Below are positions 1 through 8,147 of a DNA stretch of 47,452 nt, one piece after another; position 1 is the stretch's first letter; each line of letters starts with the position of its first letter. The notes beneath the pieces are model-generated. The model did not search any database. It saw only the letters and a list, made by a program, of their open reading frames with translations, and had not been told where the DNA came from. The stretch is from a virus. The stretch lies in the IMG/VR virus record IMGVR_UViG_3300042314_000634, positions 1 through 47,452 of that record, one strand, 5' to 3'. The position numbers and the translations under genes are program-made.

Positions 1-722
1 TCTCCCCATATTATACAATTATCAGGTTTGTTTTCCATCAACGGTCCCCAATAGAATTGGAAGTTACCAGCTTGATTTCCTACAAAATGAAACTTTACTT
101 TATAGTTTTCTTCTTCACATAACCTTGCTAACTCAAATATATCACCCTGATTTTTACCATCTGTAAATAAACCAACGTGAAGAATGTGTTTGTATTCTTT
201 ATCAAATCCTACAATTTTCTTTGCTTCATCTTTATCACCATCCCAATACTCAATTGGATATTCCCAAATATCACAATCAATGTGAGTAAAGTATTTGGCA
301 AATTTCTTTCTACTCCATTCACTTACTAATACGAATTTATCAGCCGTATAAAGTAAATCTTTTGGTTCTGTGTAAGATGAGTGAGTTGTTATTACTATGT
401 TGTAATTTCTACCATTATCAAAAATCTCATTTAGATATTGTTTATCTACAAAGGTTTCTGGTATTTCTTGAAAGTGAATAATATGTGGTTGCTCTTTACG
501 GATAATACCAACAACATCACTTTTATGCTCGCCAATAGTTATTACTTCACATAATTCCTTTATTTTGTTTCTTTGAACTACAAAATCCATAGATACACAA
601 TTATACTCTACAACAACTATTTCAAACTCATCCTTAAATGTTTGGATTTGCTTTAATAGGTATTGTGGCATACCACCCGTTGAAAGGTGAGGAACTATAT
701 ATAATAACTTTTTCTTATCCAT
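1..722 (-). CDS. GT-B type glycosyltransferase, 3' end outside window
   Basis: About 240 codons are visible from an ATG at 720-722, and the frame stays open to the window edge, so the C-terminus is missing. The N-terminus (MDKKKLLYIVPHLSTGGMPQ) has the beta-strand plus glycine-rich turn typical of GT4-like GT-B glycosyltransferases. Later come HIIHFQEIPE, an SEWSRKKF segment, and HILHVGLFTDGKNQGD, which looks like the start of the nucleotide-sugar-binding second Rossmann domain. These enzymes move a sugar from a nucleotide donor to a glycan or protein. The start overlaps the end of the upstream glycosyltransferase gene by 8 nt, so the two are probably translated together. The acceptor is unknown. 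Confidence 0.75.
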   Translation of the reverse strand, partial: MDKKKLLYIVPHLSTGGMPQYLLKQIQTFKDEFEIVVVEYNCVSMDFVVQRNKIKELCEVITIGEHKSDVVGIIRKEQPHIIHFQEIPETFVDKQYLNEIFDNGRNYNIVITTHSSYTEPKDLLYTADKFVLVSEWSRKKFAKYFTHIDCDIWEYPIEYWDGDKDEAKKIVGFDKEYKHILHVGLFTDGKNQGDIFELARLCEEENYKVKFHFVGNQAGNFQFYWGPLMENKPDNCIIWG

Positions 723-1359
723 TTTGTAAATTTCGTATTACCTCATCAAAATATGGTAATTCTACTTGTATTTCATCGTTGTAATCTTTGCTAGTCAAAC
801 TCAATTCACCTAATGCTTTTAGATTATCTATAATGTATATTGGTCTTTTGTTTTTATCTCTGTTCCACCAATACAATAAATCATCTCCAAAGAATATGCG
901 TAATCTTTCATCTATTTTTATATAGTTTTCTTTACGAATAAACATCATACAACCAAATCCTAAATACCTACATTCCGCTTCTTTAAATTCAAATACATCT
1001 ACATTTGTATTAAACTCTGTACCTAAATTTCTATTCGAATCAAAACCAATTATTCCAAAATCTAAATTGTTTATTGCTTCTAAATTGTGTTTTATTGTTT
1101 GAAAGTTTATTTCTATATCATCATTTAATAAACAAACAATATTATTTTTAGCAAGTTCAACACCAATATTCCAAGCTTTATTTACAAATAAGTTTTCTTT
1201 TGGAATTAAAATTGTTAGTTCTGGGTCTAAATAGCAACCATGTGAATTATCAATTAAAATAAATTCAGCATTTGGAATGTTTGCTCGTTTGTAATCATCA
1301 ATGATATTACATAATCGTTTTGCATCTTTCCACATTGTGGGTACTATAAAACTTATCAT
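715..1359 (-). CDS. GT-A (family 2-like) glycosyltransferase
   Basis: A 214-residue protein with one GT-A fold. It has an N-terminal strand (MISFIVPTM), a VNKAWNIGVELAKNN helix and a metal-binding LLNDDIEI motif with the acidic pair near residues 80-81, as in family 2 glycosyltransferases. A DDLLYWWNRD segment near residue 160 may contribute the catalytic acidic residue. It is short for the family and has no membrane segment, so it should be a soluble transferase. Its ATG overlaps the upstream stop as ATGA, and its own end overlaps the next glycosyltransferase by 8 nt. This puts it in the middle of a tightly coupled glycosylation operon. Donor and acceptor cannot be read from the sequence. 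Confidence 0.75.
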   Translation of the reverse strand: MISFIVPTMWKDAKRLCNIIDDYKRANIPNAEFILIDNSHGCYLDPELTILIPKENLFVNKAWNIGVELAKNNIVCLLNDDIEINFQTIKHNLEAINNLDFGIIGFDSNRNLGTEFNTNVDVFEFKEAECRYLGFGCMMFIRKENYIKIDERLRIFFGDDLLYWWNRDKNKRPIYIIDNLKALGELSLTSKDYNDEIQVELPYFDEVIRNLQNG

Positions 1360-3179
1360 ATTTTAAATGTTTTGTTTGCGTTATTCTCATCTGCACCAAT
1401 TCTTGATACAACATCTATTGGATTATTTGGATTTTCTTTATAGCAATAATCATCCAATCCCAATTCTTCAAATCGTTTAGCAATTCTTTCGTTGTAGTGA
1501 TACATAATGGTTCTTACTCTTCTTTGAATATCTGCTCTACTTAAATCATGTGTATTTCTACCAGTTGTATTATTATAGATAAACTGAATATAACACATTC
1601 TAGGTATTCGCATCATTAGTGTTCCCAAAAATGTTCTTACTAATAATTCATAATCATCTGCAATTGCTAAATCTCTGTTATGTCCACCAATTTGGAAATA
1701 GATTTCTCTTCTCCAAGCTCTAATATGATTTGGAACACCCACAATATGACGAATTGTTTTTGGATTTATGTTTGGTGCAATGCAAGAATCAAATTTCATC
1801 CCACCTACATTAACACTTTCATATTTACCATAACCAAATGCAAACCCATCAGGATAGTGTAGTGAAGTCCAATTCTCATCACATTCAGCATTATCGGTAT
1901 AAAAGAAACCAATTTCCGGGTGAGTTTGTGATGCGGAAAAAAGATAATCAGTACAATCAGTAGTAAGGTAGTCATCGTGGTCTAATTCTGCTAATAAATA
2001 TCCTCTACATAAACTTGCGGCTCTATATTTACTTTCACCAATTATACCGCCACTCTTTTCTCTAAAATCATATACCTTAACTCTTGCATCGTTTTTAGCA
2101 ATTTCTTCTGCAATTTTAAGTGTTTTACCACCATCCGTTGAATCATTCACCAATACCCATTCCCAATTAGTATAAGTTTGGTTTTGTAAAGATTGATATG
2201 TTTTTAATAATTTTTCACCAGTATTATATATTGGAGTAAAATACGAAATCAATTGTGAAACATCGTTTTTTAAAATGTTTTCCATAGCACAATGATATGC
2301 ATACTCACCGGTATTTCCATCAATGGCAGGAATAGTAATCCATTTATTACGAATTTGTAAGGGTTGATTTGCCAAATTAGGAAAATTTCTCCAATCGTCT
2401 GAAATGGTTACAATAGAATCTGGCTTTAACGATGCAATTGTTTTTTCAATATCTACATCATTTTGCAATTGTAATGTAATTAAACTATCATCTTCGTAAT
2501 CACCTATTTTGTACGATTTTAGTTGTACTTGTTCTCCTTTATTTATAAGTAAAACTTTTGGAACTTTTGCAGTTGGTGTAGTTTCTAACTGATTGTAATA
2601 AGAAAGTTCTTTTGGAATGTAACTAAACCATTGTGGATTTTCTGCATAGATTTTATCTATTAAAATACCATCACCCGCGTAATCTCCTGTGAAACTATAC
2701 TCATTAAATACACTATGGTGAAAAATTAGTTGGGCAATATCCACACCCTGATATTTCATATTTTCAGGTTTAGCTTCTCTTACATCTAAACCAGTAAAAT
2801 CTTTACCATATACACTTTGATTTACTACAAATATTTTTTGTGTATTATTACTTGTTTCGATTGCTTTTACAACCTCTATAAAAAAATGGGGATGAACTAT
2901 ATTATCATCATCCACTACTACCACAAAACCATCATCAAATGTTTTTGCTAAATCACTTATTTGTGGATATAAATAATCCGTACCATTGCCAGTTACAAAA
3001 TGTAGTTGGATTTTTGGATTATTTAATCTAGCTAATAGTTCAGCTGATATATCTTTTAATCTTGTAGTATCAAATAAAATATGCCATTTAACATCTCCGT
3101 TATAATTATCAAATATAGATACTCTTACTTTATCTAAATTATTTACTCTACTGCAACGTGTTATTATGTTAAATTTCAT
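1356..3179 (-). CDS. Two-domain glycosyltransferase (tandem GT-A domains)
   Basis: A 607-residue protein with two glycosyltransferase-like halves. The N-terminal half begins MKFNIITRCSRVNNL and carries a VVVVDDDNIVHPHF motif, with the acidic cluster at residues 90-92. The C-terminal half, from about residue 305, is a clear family 2 domain: LISYFTPIYNTGEKLL, then WEWVLVNDSTDGG, then LLAELDHDDYLT. It also has an ADDYELLVRTF segment typical of the acceptor-side catalytic region. Two catalytic domains in one chain could add two sugars in turn or build a repeat. The start overlaps the preceding stop as TAATG and the stop overlaps the next start as ATGA, so translation is coupled on both sides. Confidence 0.8.
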   Translation of the reverse strand: MKFNIITRCSRVNNLDKVRVSIFDNYNGDVKWHILFDTTRLKDISAELLARLNNPKIQLHFVTGNGTDYLYPQISDLAKTFDDGFVVVVDDDNIVHPHFFIEVVKAIETSNNTQKIFVVNQSVYGKDFTGLDVREAKPENMKYQGVDIAQLIFHHSVFNEYSFTGDYAGDGILIDKIYAENPQWFSYIPKELSYYNQLETTPTAKVPKVLLINKGEQVQLKSYKIGDYEDDSLITLQLQNDVDIEKTIASLKPDSIVTISDDWRNFPNLANQPLQIRNKWITIPAIDGNTGEYAYHCAMENILKNDVSQLISYFTPIYNTGEKLLKTYQSLQNQTYTNWEWVLVNDSTDGGKTLKIAEEIAKNDARVKVYDFREKSGGIIGESKYRAASLCRGYLLAELDHDDYLTTDCTDYLFSASQTHPEIGFFYTDNAECDENWTSLHYPDGFAFGYGKYESVNVGGMKFDSCIAPNINPKTIRHIVGVPNHIRAWRREIYFQIGGHNRDLAIADDYELLVRTFLGTLMMRIPRMCYIQFIYNNTTGRNTHDLSRADIQRRVRTIMYHYNERIAKRFEELGLDDYCYKENPNNPIDVVSRIGADENNANKTFKI

Positions 3180-4093
3180 TATCTTAAACTAGCTTCAAAT
3201 CTGGAATTATGTTCTTCTAAATCTTTAAAATCTTTTGTACTATCACAAAACTTACAAAAGGCTTCTCTTGGAAAAGTAAATCCATATTTACAATTTATAG
3301 CACAATTTGTTTCGTATCCACACCCGCGTATATCTTCAACTACTTTATCAAAATTATCATCATAATGCCAATGGTCACAATGTACCATAATACCATTTTT
3401 TAACCAAGCTGATTTTAGTTGCTTACCCAATGCTTCTGCTTGTATTTCAGCTTGTCCCCATTGTGTAGATGTTTTTAATTCTGTTGGATTTCCGCTTTCA
3501 TCGTAAAATTCCTTTAATGGTAATATACCCAAATTGTAGTATGCTGAATTTTTTCGTATATGCGGATTATTGGTATAATCTCTTTCTTTTAAGAATACAA
3601 ACTCATCGGTTACACTTTCTACATTTCTATCAACAACCCAATATGCAAATCCAAATTGCCTGTTATCAATATCATGTTGATATTTTCGTAATTGTATTTG
3701 TTCAATACCGTTGGCTTCCATCATTTCTAATGAACGATTTAACCACTCACTATCAAAACCAGCAATATTTTTGGGTAAAGTAATCCAATCTCCTTCTAAA
3801 AAAAGAGTATATTTGTAATCTCTACAATAATGATTTAATCTATTTATACCAGCACCAACTCCCATATTGATATTGGATTGAATTGGAATAATATCTACCT
3901 TATCTTTCCATTTAGTACGAAGAGTATCACATACATCAAATATGATTTCACTTTCACCATTTATAAAAATAAACCATTTTACAAACGGAATATTCGTATT
4001 TTCTAAAAATGTATTTATTGTAAGTTCTAACTGCGTATCACGTTTTACACCGTTATGAGTTAAAGTTACTATACAAAAATGTAGTTTATTCAT
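3179..4093 (-). CDS. Glycosyltransferase-like protein (GT-A, EGD motif)
   Basis: I place the start at the ATG at 4091-4093 (MNKLHFCIV). It forms the TAATATG junction seen elsewhere in this genome and gives 304 residues. A start seven codons earlier would overlap the upstream gene by 20 nt. The protein opens with a GT-A-like strand (FCIVTLTHNG), then FIFINGESE, then SNINMGVGAGINRL, and a probable metal-binding FLEGDW motif with Asp near residue 102. Near the C-terminus it has several cysteines (CGYETNCAINC and FCKFCDS) that could bind a metal. It is less canonical than its neighbours, so the activity is inferred from the fold-level pattern and the operon. Confidence 0.6.
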   Translation of the reverse strand: MNKLHFCIVTLTHNGVKRDTQLELTINTFLENTNIPFVKWFIFINGESEIIFDVCDTLRTKWKDKVDIIPIQSNINMGVGAGINRLNHYCRDYKYTLFLEGDWITLPKNIAGFDSEWLNRSLEMMEANGIEQIQLRKYQHDIDNRQFGFAYWVVDRNVESVTDEFVFLKERDYTNNPHIRKNSAYYNLGILPLKEFYDESGNPTELKTSTQWGQAEIQAEALGKQLKSAWLKNGIMVHCDHWHYDDNFDKVVEDIRGCGYETNCAINCKYGFTFPREAFCKFCDSTKDFKDLEEHNSRFEASLR

Positions 4094-4094
4094 A

Positions 4095-4679
4095 TTATTT
4101 ATAAGGAGAACCACCTACCCAAAGTACTAAACTTTTACGAGTTCCTTTTGTTACAGGTGTTACTCTATGTAATAAAAATGATGGGAATAAAACTGCTACT
4201 CCTTTTTGTTTTGGCATTGTTTGAAAATCACCATCGGACCACATTTCTAAATCACCACCTTCATACTCATTTGGGTCTGATAATTGAATTGTAATACTTA
4301 TTTTTCTATGGTTTATTGAACCTGGTCCAATATCCGTGTGCCAACCATAGTGCCCACCACCCTCATAATATTCAGTATATTGTATTGAATCTATAATAGA
4401 ATGCAAGTTAAATTTCCATATTGCATTATTTGCTTCTATTGATAAATCACGTATTCTATCATATACCCAAGCAGATTGACCATCATGATGCATCCATTTT
4501 ATTTTGGATTTTCTATATTCAGTCTCATCACCTGCAATTGTACTTGCAGTTTCAAAACTATAACATTTTTGTAAATTATGTATCCATTCTAATTCCTGCG
4601 AATTAAATGCAGAATCAAATGAATAATAATTGGTTTGGTCTATTGTATTATCAATACCATATATTGGATATGATTCCAT
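4095..4679 (-). CDS. 2-oxoglutarate/Fe(II)-dependent oxygenase (copy B)
   Basis: A 194-residue protein with the full iron-binding facial triad of the double-stranded beta-helix oxygenases. His114 and Asp116 lie in YGWHTDIG, the distal His171 is in FLLHRVTPV, and Arg181 in GTRKSLVLW is placed to bind 2-oxoglutarate. NHRKISITIQLSD and YEGGDLEMW are typical of the PKHD-type/prolyl-hydroxylase-like group common in T4-like phages. Such enzymes hydroxylate a protein or small-molecule substrate using oxygen and 2-oxoglutarate. It is a close paralogue of the gene just upstream, which points to tandem duplication. The substrate is not known. Fibre proteins or glycans are plausible from context. Confidence 0.85.
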   Translation of the reverse strand: MESYPIYGIDNTIDQTNYYSFDSAFNSQELEWIHNLQKCYSFETASTIAGDETEYRKSKIKWMHHDGQSAWVYDRIRDLSIEANNAIWKFNLHSIIDSIQYTEYYEGGGHYGWHTDIGPGSINHRKISITIQLSDPNEYEGGDLEMWSDGDFQTMPKQKGVAVLFPSFLLHRVTPVTKGTRKSLVLWVGGSPYK

Positions 4680-4684
4680 ATTTT

Positions 4685-5305
4685 TTATTTAAAAGTGTTT
4701 CCACCAACCCACAATACTAAACTTTTACGAACTCCTTTAGTTACAGGTGTTATTCTGTGCATTAAATAACTTGGAAACATCACTACTGCTCCTTTTTGTT
4801 TTGGTGCTTTAATTGGTTCTTTACCACCTGCCCATATTTCTAAATCACCACCCTCGTAATCATCAGGGTCAGATAATTGAACTGTAATACTTATTTTACG
4901 ATGATTTAGTGGGGCTGGTCCTACATCCAAATGCCAATCATACCCACCTCCTTCTTCACCATTATATTCCGTATATTGAATAGCATCTTTTACACATGAT
5001 AAATCAAATTTCCAATAGTTAAAGTTTGCTTCTAATGCTTGTTGCATTAATTTATAATAAAGCCATTCGGTTTTATCTGCTTCAGGTGCCATCCATTTAA
5101 TATTAGATTTTCTAATTGGATTTTCTTCTTTTTTACTATCATTAAATTCAATTTCACTTTGTGTAAGTGCTTCTTGAAAATCATATAATTTTGAAATGCG
5201 TAATACATTACGAATTTCTACATTACTAAAACCTTTTTCAAACCAATAATAATCTATTTGATTTAATTGATTGTTTTGTGGAAAAACTGGATAAAATTCT
5301 AACAT
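4685..5305 (-). CDS. 2-oxoglutarate/Fe(II)-dependent oxygenase (copy A)
   Basis: A 206-residue paralogue of the next gene downstream, with the same architecture. His125 and Asp127 lie in YDWHLDVG, His183 in YLMHRITPV, and Arg193 in GVRKSLVLW. All residues needed for iron and 2-oxoglutarate binding are present, so neither copy looks dead. The N-terminal third differs most between the copies: this one has an extra acidic/lysine-rich insertion around residues 52-64. The C-terminal catalytic halves are nearly superimposable. That pattern suggests shared chemistry with different substrate recognition. The gene sits five bases from its paralogue and six from the sulfotransferase, in one modification operon. 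Confidence 0.85.
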   Translation of the reverse strand: MLEFYPVFPQNNQLNQIDYYWFEKGFSNVEIRNVLRISKLYDFQEALTQSEIEFNDSKKEENPIRKSNIKWMAPEADKTEWLYYKLMQQALEANFNYWKFDLSCVKDAIQYTEYNGEEGGGYDWHLDVGPAPLNHRKISITVQLSDPDDYEGGDLEIWAGGKEPIKAPKQKGAVVMFPSYLMHRITPVTKGVRKSLVLWVGGNTFK

Positions 5306-5311
5306 AATTTA

Positions 5312-6133
5312 TTATTTTGAGTAATTGAAATATTTATAAAACCATTGATATTTTTCATATATATAATTTGATGCATGTTCACCAATAACATCAATATAAT
5401 CTTCTCTAGGTGGGGTAAAGTTTTTTCTTATTGTATGGTCCGCATATGGTCCATATACTTGGTCATTTTCGTGTGTAATTTGTTCAATATTATTAAAATC
5501 ATGTTCATAGTAAGGTAGTTCTAAATATTCATATAATTCTTCCATTGCTTCTGTTGGAAATTTACAGAAATCTTCAAACTTTATAAAATGAATATGTTTA
5601 TCATTTCCATCTATAATACATTGCCATAAATTTTCCAATGGCAAATCAAGCATTGGCTTTTGTGCCATATCATCAATTCTAGTAATAACAGAATTTCCTT
5701 TGGGGAATTTATAATCAGTTACATTAAAATCCTTTAATGGGTTTGCTCTATATTTTTTTTCCATAGATGAAAATATACTACGCAAATCCCTAACCATAAC
5801 TACTATTTTTGGATTTGGGTCATAGGCATTAACAAAATTATATTCACCATGCCAACCTCTAAACTTATCTATTGCATATGGTTTATCTGTTAAACCGCTA
5901 TAATACCCATTTATTCCATTCTTTAAAAAAGAACTGAATCCTGGTAATAATTCATCTTGATTTTGAGCTTGAAAGAGTATGTGATTTGTAAATAAATTTC
6001 TACATTCCAACATCATAGTAAACATACCAGATGTTGGAGATGGAAATATATCAGGATTTTGTCCCAACACATTTTGCAATAAAGTAGAACCACTTCTTGG
6101 AAAAGAAGCATTATAAAAAACTCTTTTTATCAT
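5312..6133 (-). CDS. PAPS-dependent sulfotransferase
   Basis: A 273-residue protein. Its N-terminal SFPRSGSTLLQNVLG (residues 10-24) is the 5'-phosphosulfate-binding loop of the sulfotransferase superfamily. MVRDLRSIFSS (113-123) matches the 3'-phosphate-binding segment, with Arg115 and Ser122/Ser123 in the expected places. It should move a sulfate group from PAPS to a hydroxyl or amine on a sugar, tyrosine or lipid. There is no membrane anchor. It has its own TATATTTGTA promoter 21 nt upstream and leads the operon containing the oxygenases and glycosyltransferases. A CysC-like kinase that could make PAPS is encoded about 1.5 kb upstream. Confidence 0.8.
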   Translation of the reverse strand: MIKRVFYNASFPRSGSTLLQNVLGQNPDIFPSPTSGMFTMMLECRNLFTNHILFQAQNQDELLPGFSSFLKNGINGYYSGLTDKPYAIDKFRGWHGEYNFVNAYDPNPKIVVMVRDLRSIFSSMEKKYRANPLKDFNVTDYKFPKGNSVITRIDDMAQKPMLDLPLENLWQCIIDGNDKHIHFIKFEDFCKFPTEAMEELYEYLELPYYEHDFNNIEQITHENDQVYGPYADHTIRKNFTPPREDYIDVIGEHASNYIYEKYQWFYKYFNYSK

Positions 6134-6154
6134 TATAACTTTGATATATTATCT

Positions 6155-6164
6155 TACAAATATA
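6155..6164 (-). promoter_or_regulatory. Putative late promoter, variant TATATTTGTA
   Basis: Reads TATATTTGTA on the minus strand, 21 nt before the sulfotransferase ATG. Its first eight bases fit the Bacteroidota -7 consensus TAnnTTTG exactly. It is one of 13 related sites in the window. Confidence 0.55.
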
Positions 6165-6193
6165 CCACTTTTTTATTTAATAACCAAATTATT

Positions 6194-6670
6194 TTATGGA
6201 TTGTTTTCTTCCGTTGGATTTAAACTTTCATCAATTGGTGGATATTCACCTGGCTCTTCATATATCCATTTACGTCTTTTTTCGGCCCATATCCAATAAT
6301 CATGTCCACCAACAGGTACTTCTGGTTTTGCATATTCGGGTTTTAATTCCCACTTAAATGTTGTTCTGTTTAATATCCAAGCTGGTTCGGTTGAGCCTTC
6401 AATAACCTCTTCTGGAGTAGCCATTCTTGGTTCTTTTGCATAAAACGCATCTGCTTCCGCATCATAGTAACCACCAATGGTTGCAAAGTTATATCGTAAT
6501 GGTGCTTTGTATGAACCACTTTCTGGAGTAAAATATTGACCACCAAATGTATTATACGATGTCTGTATCCATAAAGAAGGTTCTCCATGTCTTCCAGAAT
6601 CAATATCAGCTTGTTCTGCTCTAATTACATCTACTACTATACCGTCTTCTACTTTTGCAAAATGTCCCAT
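6194..6670 (-). CDS. Fibre-associated hypothetical protein of marine-phage type
   Basis: A 158-residue protein starting MGHFAKVEDGIVVDVIRAEQ, with SYNTFGGQYFTPESG, LRYNFATIGGYYDAEADAFYA and a tryptophan/proline-rich C-terminal half (PAWILNRTTFKWELKPEY). From memory, proteins with this GHFAKV...YNT.GG...RYN.A.IG.YD order are common among tail-fibre genes of marine T4-like phages, but their function is not established. It lies 24 nt after the glycine-rich adhesin gene and probably shares its transcript. A role as fibre tip, fibre chaperone or accessory structural protein is inferred from position only. Confidence 0.6.
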   Translation of the reverse strand: MGHFAKVEDGIVVDVIRAEQADIDSGRHGEPSLWIQTSYNTFGGQYFTPESGSYKAPLRYNFATIGGYYDAEADAFYAKEPRMATPEEVIEGSTEPAWILNRTTFKWELKPEYAKPEVPVGGHDYWIWAEKRRKWIYEEPGEYPPIDESLNPTEENNP

Positions 6671-6694
6671 ATTATATTTTTACTTTTAATTTTA

Positions 6695-7642
6695 TTATGT
6701 CCATCTAATAACAACTTTTCCATGACCACCATTTGCGGCACGTCTATCACCGGGTGTATTTGCCCATTTATTAACTGCCCCACCACCGGCTCCTCCGCCG
6801 CGGCCACCTTCACCATCTGATGCATTCTTTCCACCTGGATTATTTCCAGTACATCCTTGACCACCTCCACCATTTCCACCATATCCGGAGGCTCCATTAT
6901 TATAGCCCGAACCTCCACCTCCTCCACCGGCTTGGTATCCAGTTGGACCTCCGTATGGGAAATATGAACCACCATTTCCACCTGGTCCTCCACCATCACC
7001 TTGTCTACCGTTACCAGAACTACCACGTCCTCCACCACCGCCTGAACCAGAGCCACCCCCGCCACCTGGCCCACCGGGGTTTCCTTGTGTTCCATTACCA
7101 GCTGCTCCACCATAGTTACCACGAGAACCTCCGCCACCTGAACCACCTTGTCCAGCTGCTCCCCAACCCCAAGTACCACCGCCACCACCAGTAGCTCCTA
7201 CGTTTCCAATTGCCGAACCACCACCGTTTCCAGCAGTTCCATCTACACCACCACCTCCGCCACCAACGGTTACACTAACAGGTGATGCTATATAATAATT
7301 AGTTTCAACTACACCACCAGCTCCACCGCCTCCGCCTGTATTTGCATCATTTCCTCCGCCGCCGCCGCCACCAGCAATTACTAATGTACCAAAGGCCTTT
7401 CCACCACCAGTTAAAAATGTACCAGGTGAGTTCCACTCTGCAAAGTTATGTCCACCAGAGTTAAATGTATATGCACCTTGTGCGTTAGCAAAGAATGCTG
7501 AATATCCGTGAAATTCACTCATAGAGTCTGGAGAAGACCTTCCAATAGCAGCTGATAATGTTCGTAGTGAACTATTACTATTACTTCTAGATAACTCTGC
7601 GTTTATCTGTGAAATTGATATTGTTCCCGATGGTAATGCCAT
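6695..7642 (-). CDS. Glycine-rich tail adhesin (polyglycine-helix type)
   Basis: A 315-residue protein. Residues 1-50 (MALPSGTISISQINAEL..., ending SEFHGYS) form a short N-terminal module. A related module opens the threonine-rich protein at 45999. From about residue 90 to 300 the chain is built of glycine runs broken by short polar or aromatic stretches. This is the pattern of polyglycine type II helical sandwich domains in phage adhesins such as the gp38 adhesin of phage S16. The variable loops between the glycine runs would be the receptor-contacting surface. It has its own promoter, 20 nt upstream and overlapping the end of the kinase gene. The role as receptor-binding protein is inferred from composition. 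Confidence 0.7.
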   Translation of the reverse strand: MALPSGTISISQINAELSRSNSNSSLRTLSAAIGRSSPDSMSEFHGYSAFFANAQGAYTFNSGGHNFAEWNSPGTFLTGGGKAFGTLVIAGGGGGGGNDANTGGGGGAGGVVETNYYIASPVSVTVGGGGGGVDGTAGNGGGSAIGNVGATGGGGGTWGWGAAGQGGSGGGGSRGNYGGAAGNGTQGNPGGPGGGGGSGSGGGGGRGSSGNGRQGDGGGPGGNGGSYFPYGGPTGYQAGGGGGGSGYNNGASGYGGNGGGGQGCTGNNPGGKNASDGEGGRGGGAGGGAVNKWANTPGDRRAANGGHGKVVIRWT

Positions 7643-7661
7643 ATTATATTACTTTATTTAA

Positions 7662-8090
7662 CTATAAATATAAAACTTTTTTAATTTCTCTAAATGTTTC
7701 TCTCGGTTCACCATCTGTGCAAATTGAAATAAAGTCCTCTAATGGTTCTTCATAATTATCTACAAAGTATGTTTCCCTTCCTCTTTCTTTTGTAGTGTAA
7801 AGATATATTTCTTTTACATTACAATCTTTTTTTAATGCTTCACGAAGTTCTCTGTAAGGTGCTACCATTGATATGATTACACCTTTATTTTCAGAGTCCA
7901 AATATCGAACTATATCAAATGATTTTTCAATATTTTTTAATCTTCCTTCTTTTGTATAATCGGTATTTGGAAATAACTTTCGCATCGTATCACCATCTAT
8001 ATGAAACATATGGTTTCCAAGATACATTTGTAACATTTTTGCTAATGTAGTTTTTCCACTACCCGGCTGTCCTATGAATAAATAAATCAT
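7662..8090 (-). CDS. CysC-like P-loop kinase (probable adenylylsulfate kinase)
   Basis: A 142-residue P-loop kinase. GQPGSGKT (residues 7-14) is Walker A. HIDGDTMR (30-37) matches the DGDxxR APS-binding motif of APS kinases. Arg50 and Asn53 lie in the GRLKNIEKS helix, APYR is at 77-80, and the C-terminal DNYEEPLEDFISICTDG aligns with the xPYExPxxxxIxxxT end of CysC. The usual lid segment (KGLYxKA) is missing, which explains the short length compared with about 200 residues in bacteria. CysC phosphorylates adenylylsulfate to PAPS, the sulfate donor used by the sulfotransferase nearby. A related small nucleotide or polynucleotide kinase is the alternative. The last three codons overlap the promoter of the next gene. 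Confidence 0.6.
   Translation of the reverse strand: MIYLFIGQPGSGKTTLAKMLQMYLGNHMFHIDGDTMRKLFPNTDYTKEGRLKNIEKSFDIVRYLDSENKGVIISMVAPYRELREALKKDCNVKEIYLYTTKERGRETYFVDNYEEPLEDFISICTDGEPRETFREIKKVLYL
7663..7672 (-). promoter_or_regulatory. Putative late promoter TATATTTATA inside kinase gene end
   Basis: An exact TATATTTATA on the minus strand, 20 nt before the glycine-rich adhesin ATG. The motif overlaps the last sense codons and the TAG stop of the CysC-like gene, so coding and promoter functions share these bases. Confidence 0.6.
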
Positions 8091-8107
8091 AACTCTATAA
8101 TTTTAAT

Positions 8108-8117
8108 TATAAACATA
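8108..8117 (-). promoter_or_regulatory. Putative late promoter, variant TATGTTTATA
   Basis: Reads TATGTTTATA on the minus strand, 17 nt before the CysC-like kinase ATG and just after the end of the upstream fibre gene. It differs from the consensus at one base and keeps the TAnnTTT core. Confidence 0.5.
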
Positions 8118-8147
8118 AAGTTACGATTTATTTTTCACAATTCCAAA

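Noticed and set aside
6649-7188. Alternate-frame 179-aa ORF within the glycine-rich adhesin
   Set aside because: It is valine/glutamate-rich because of the shifted GGT/GGA codons, has no start context, and lies within a clear gene.
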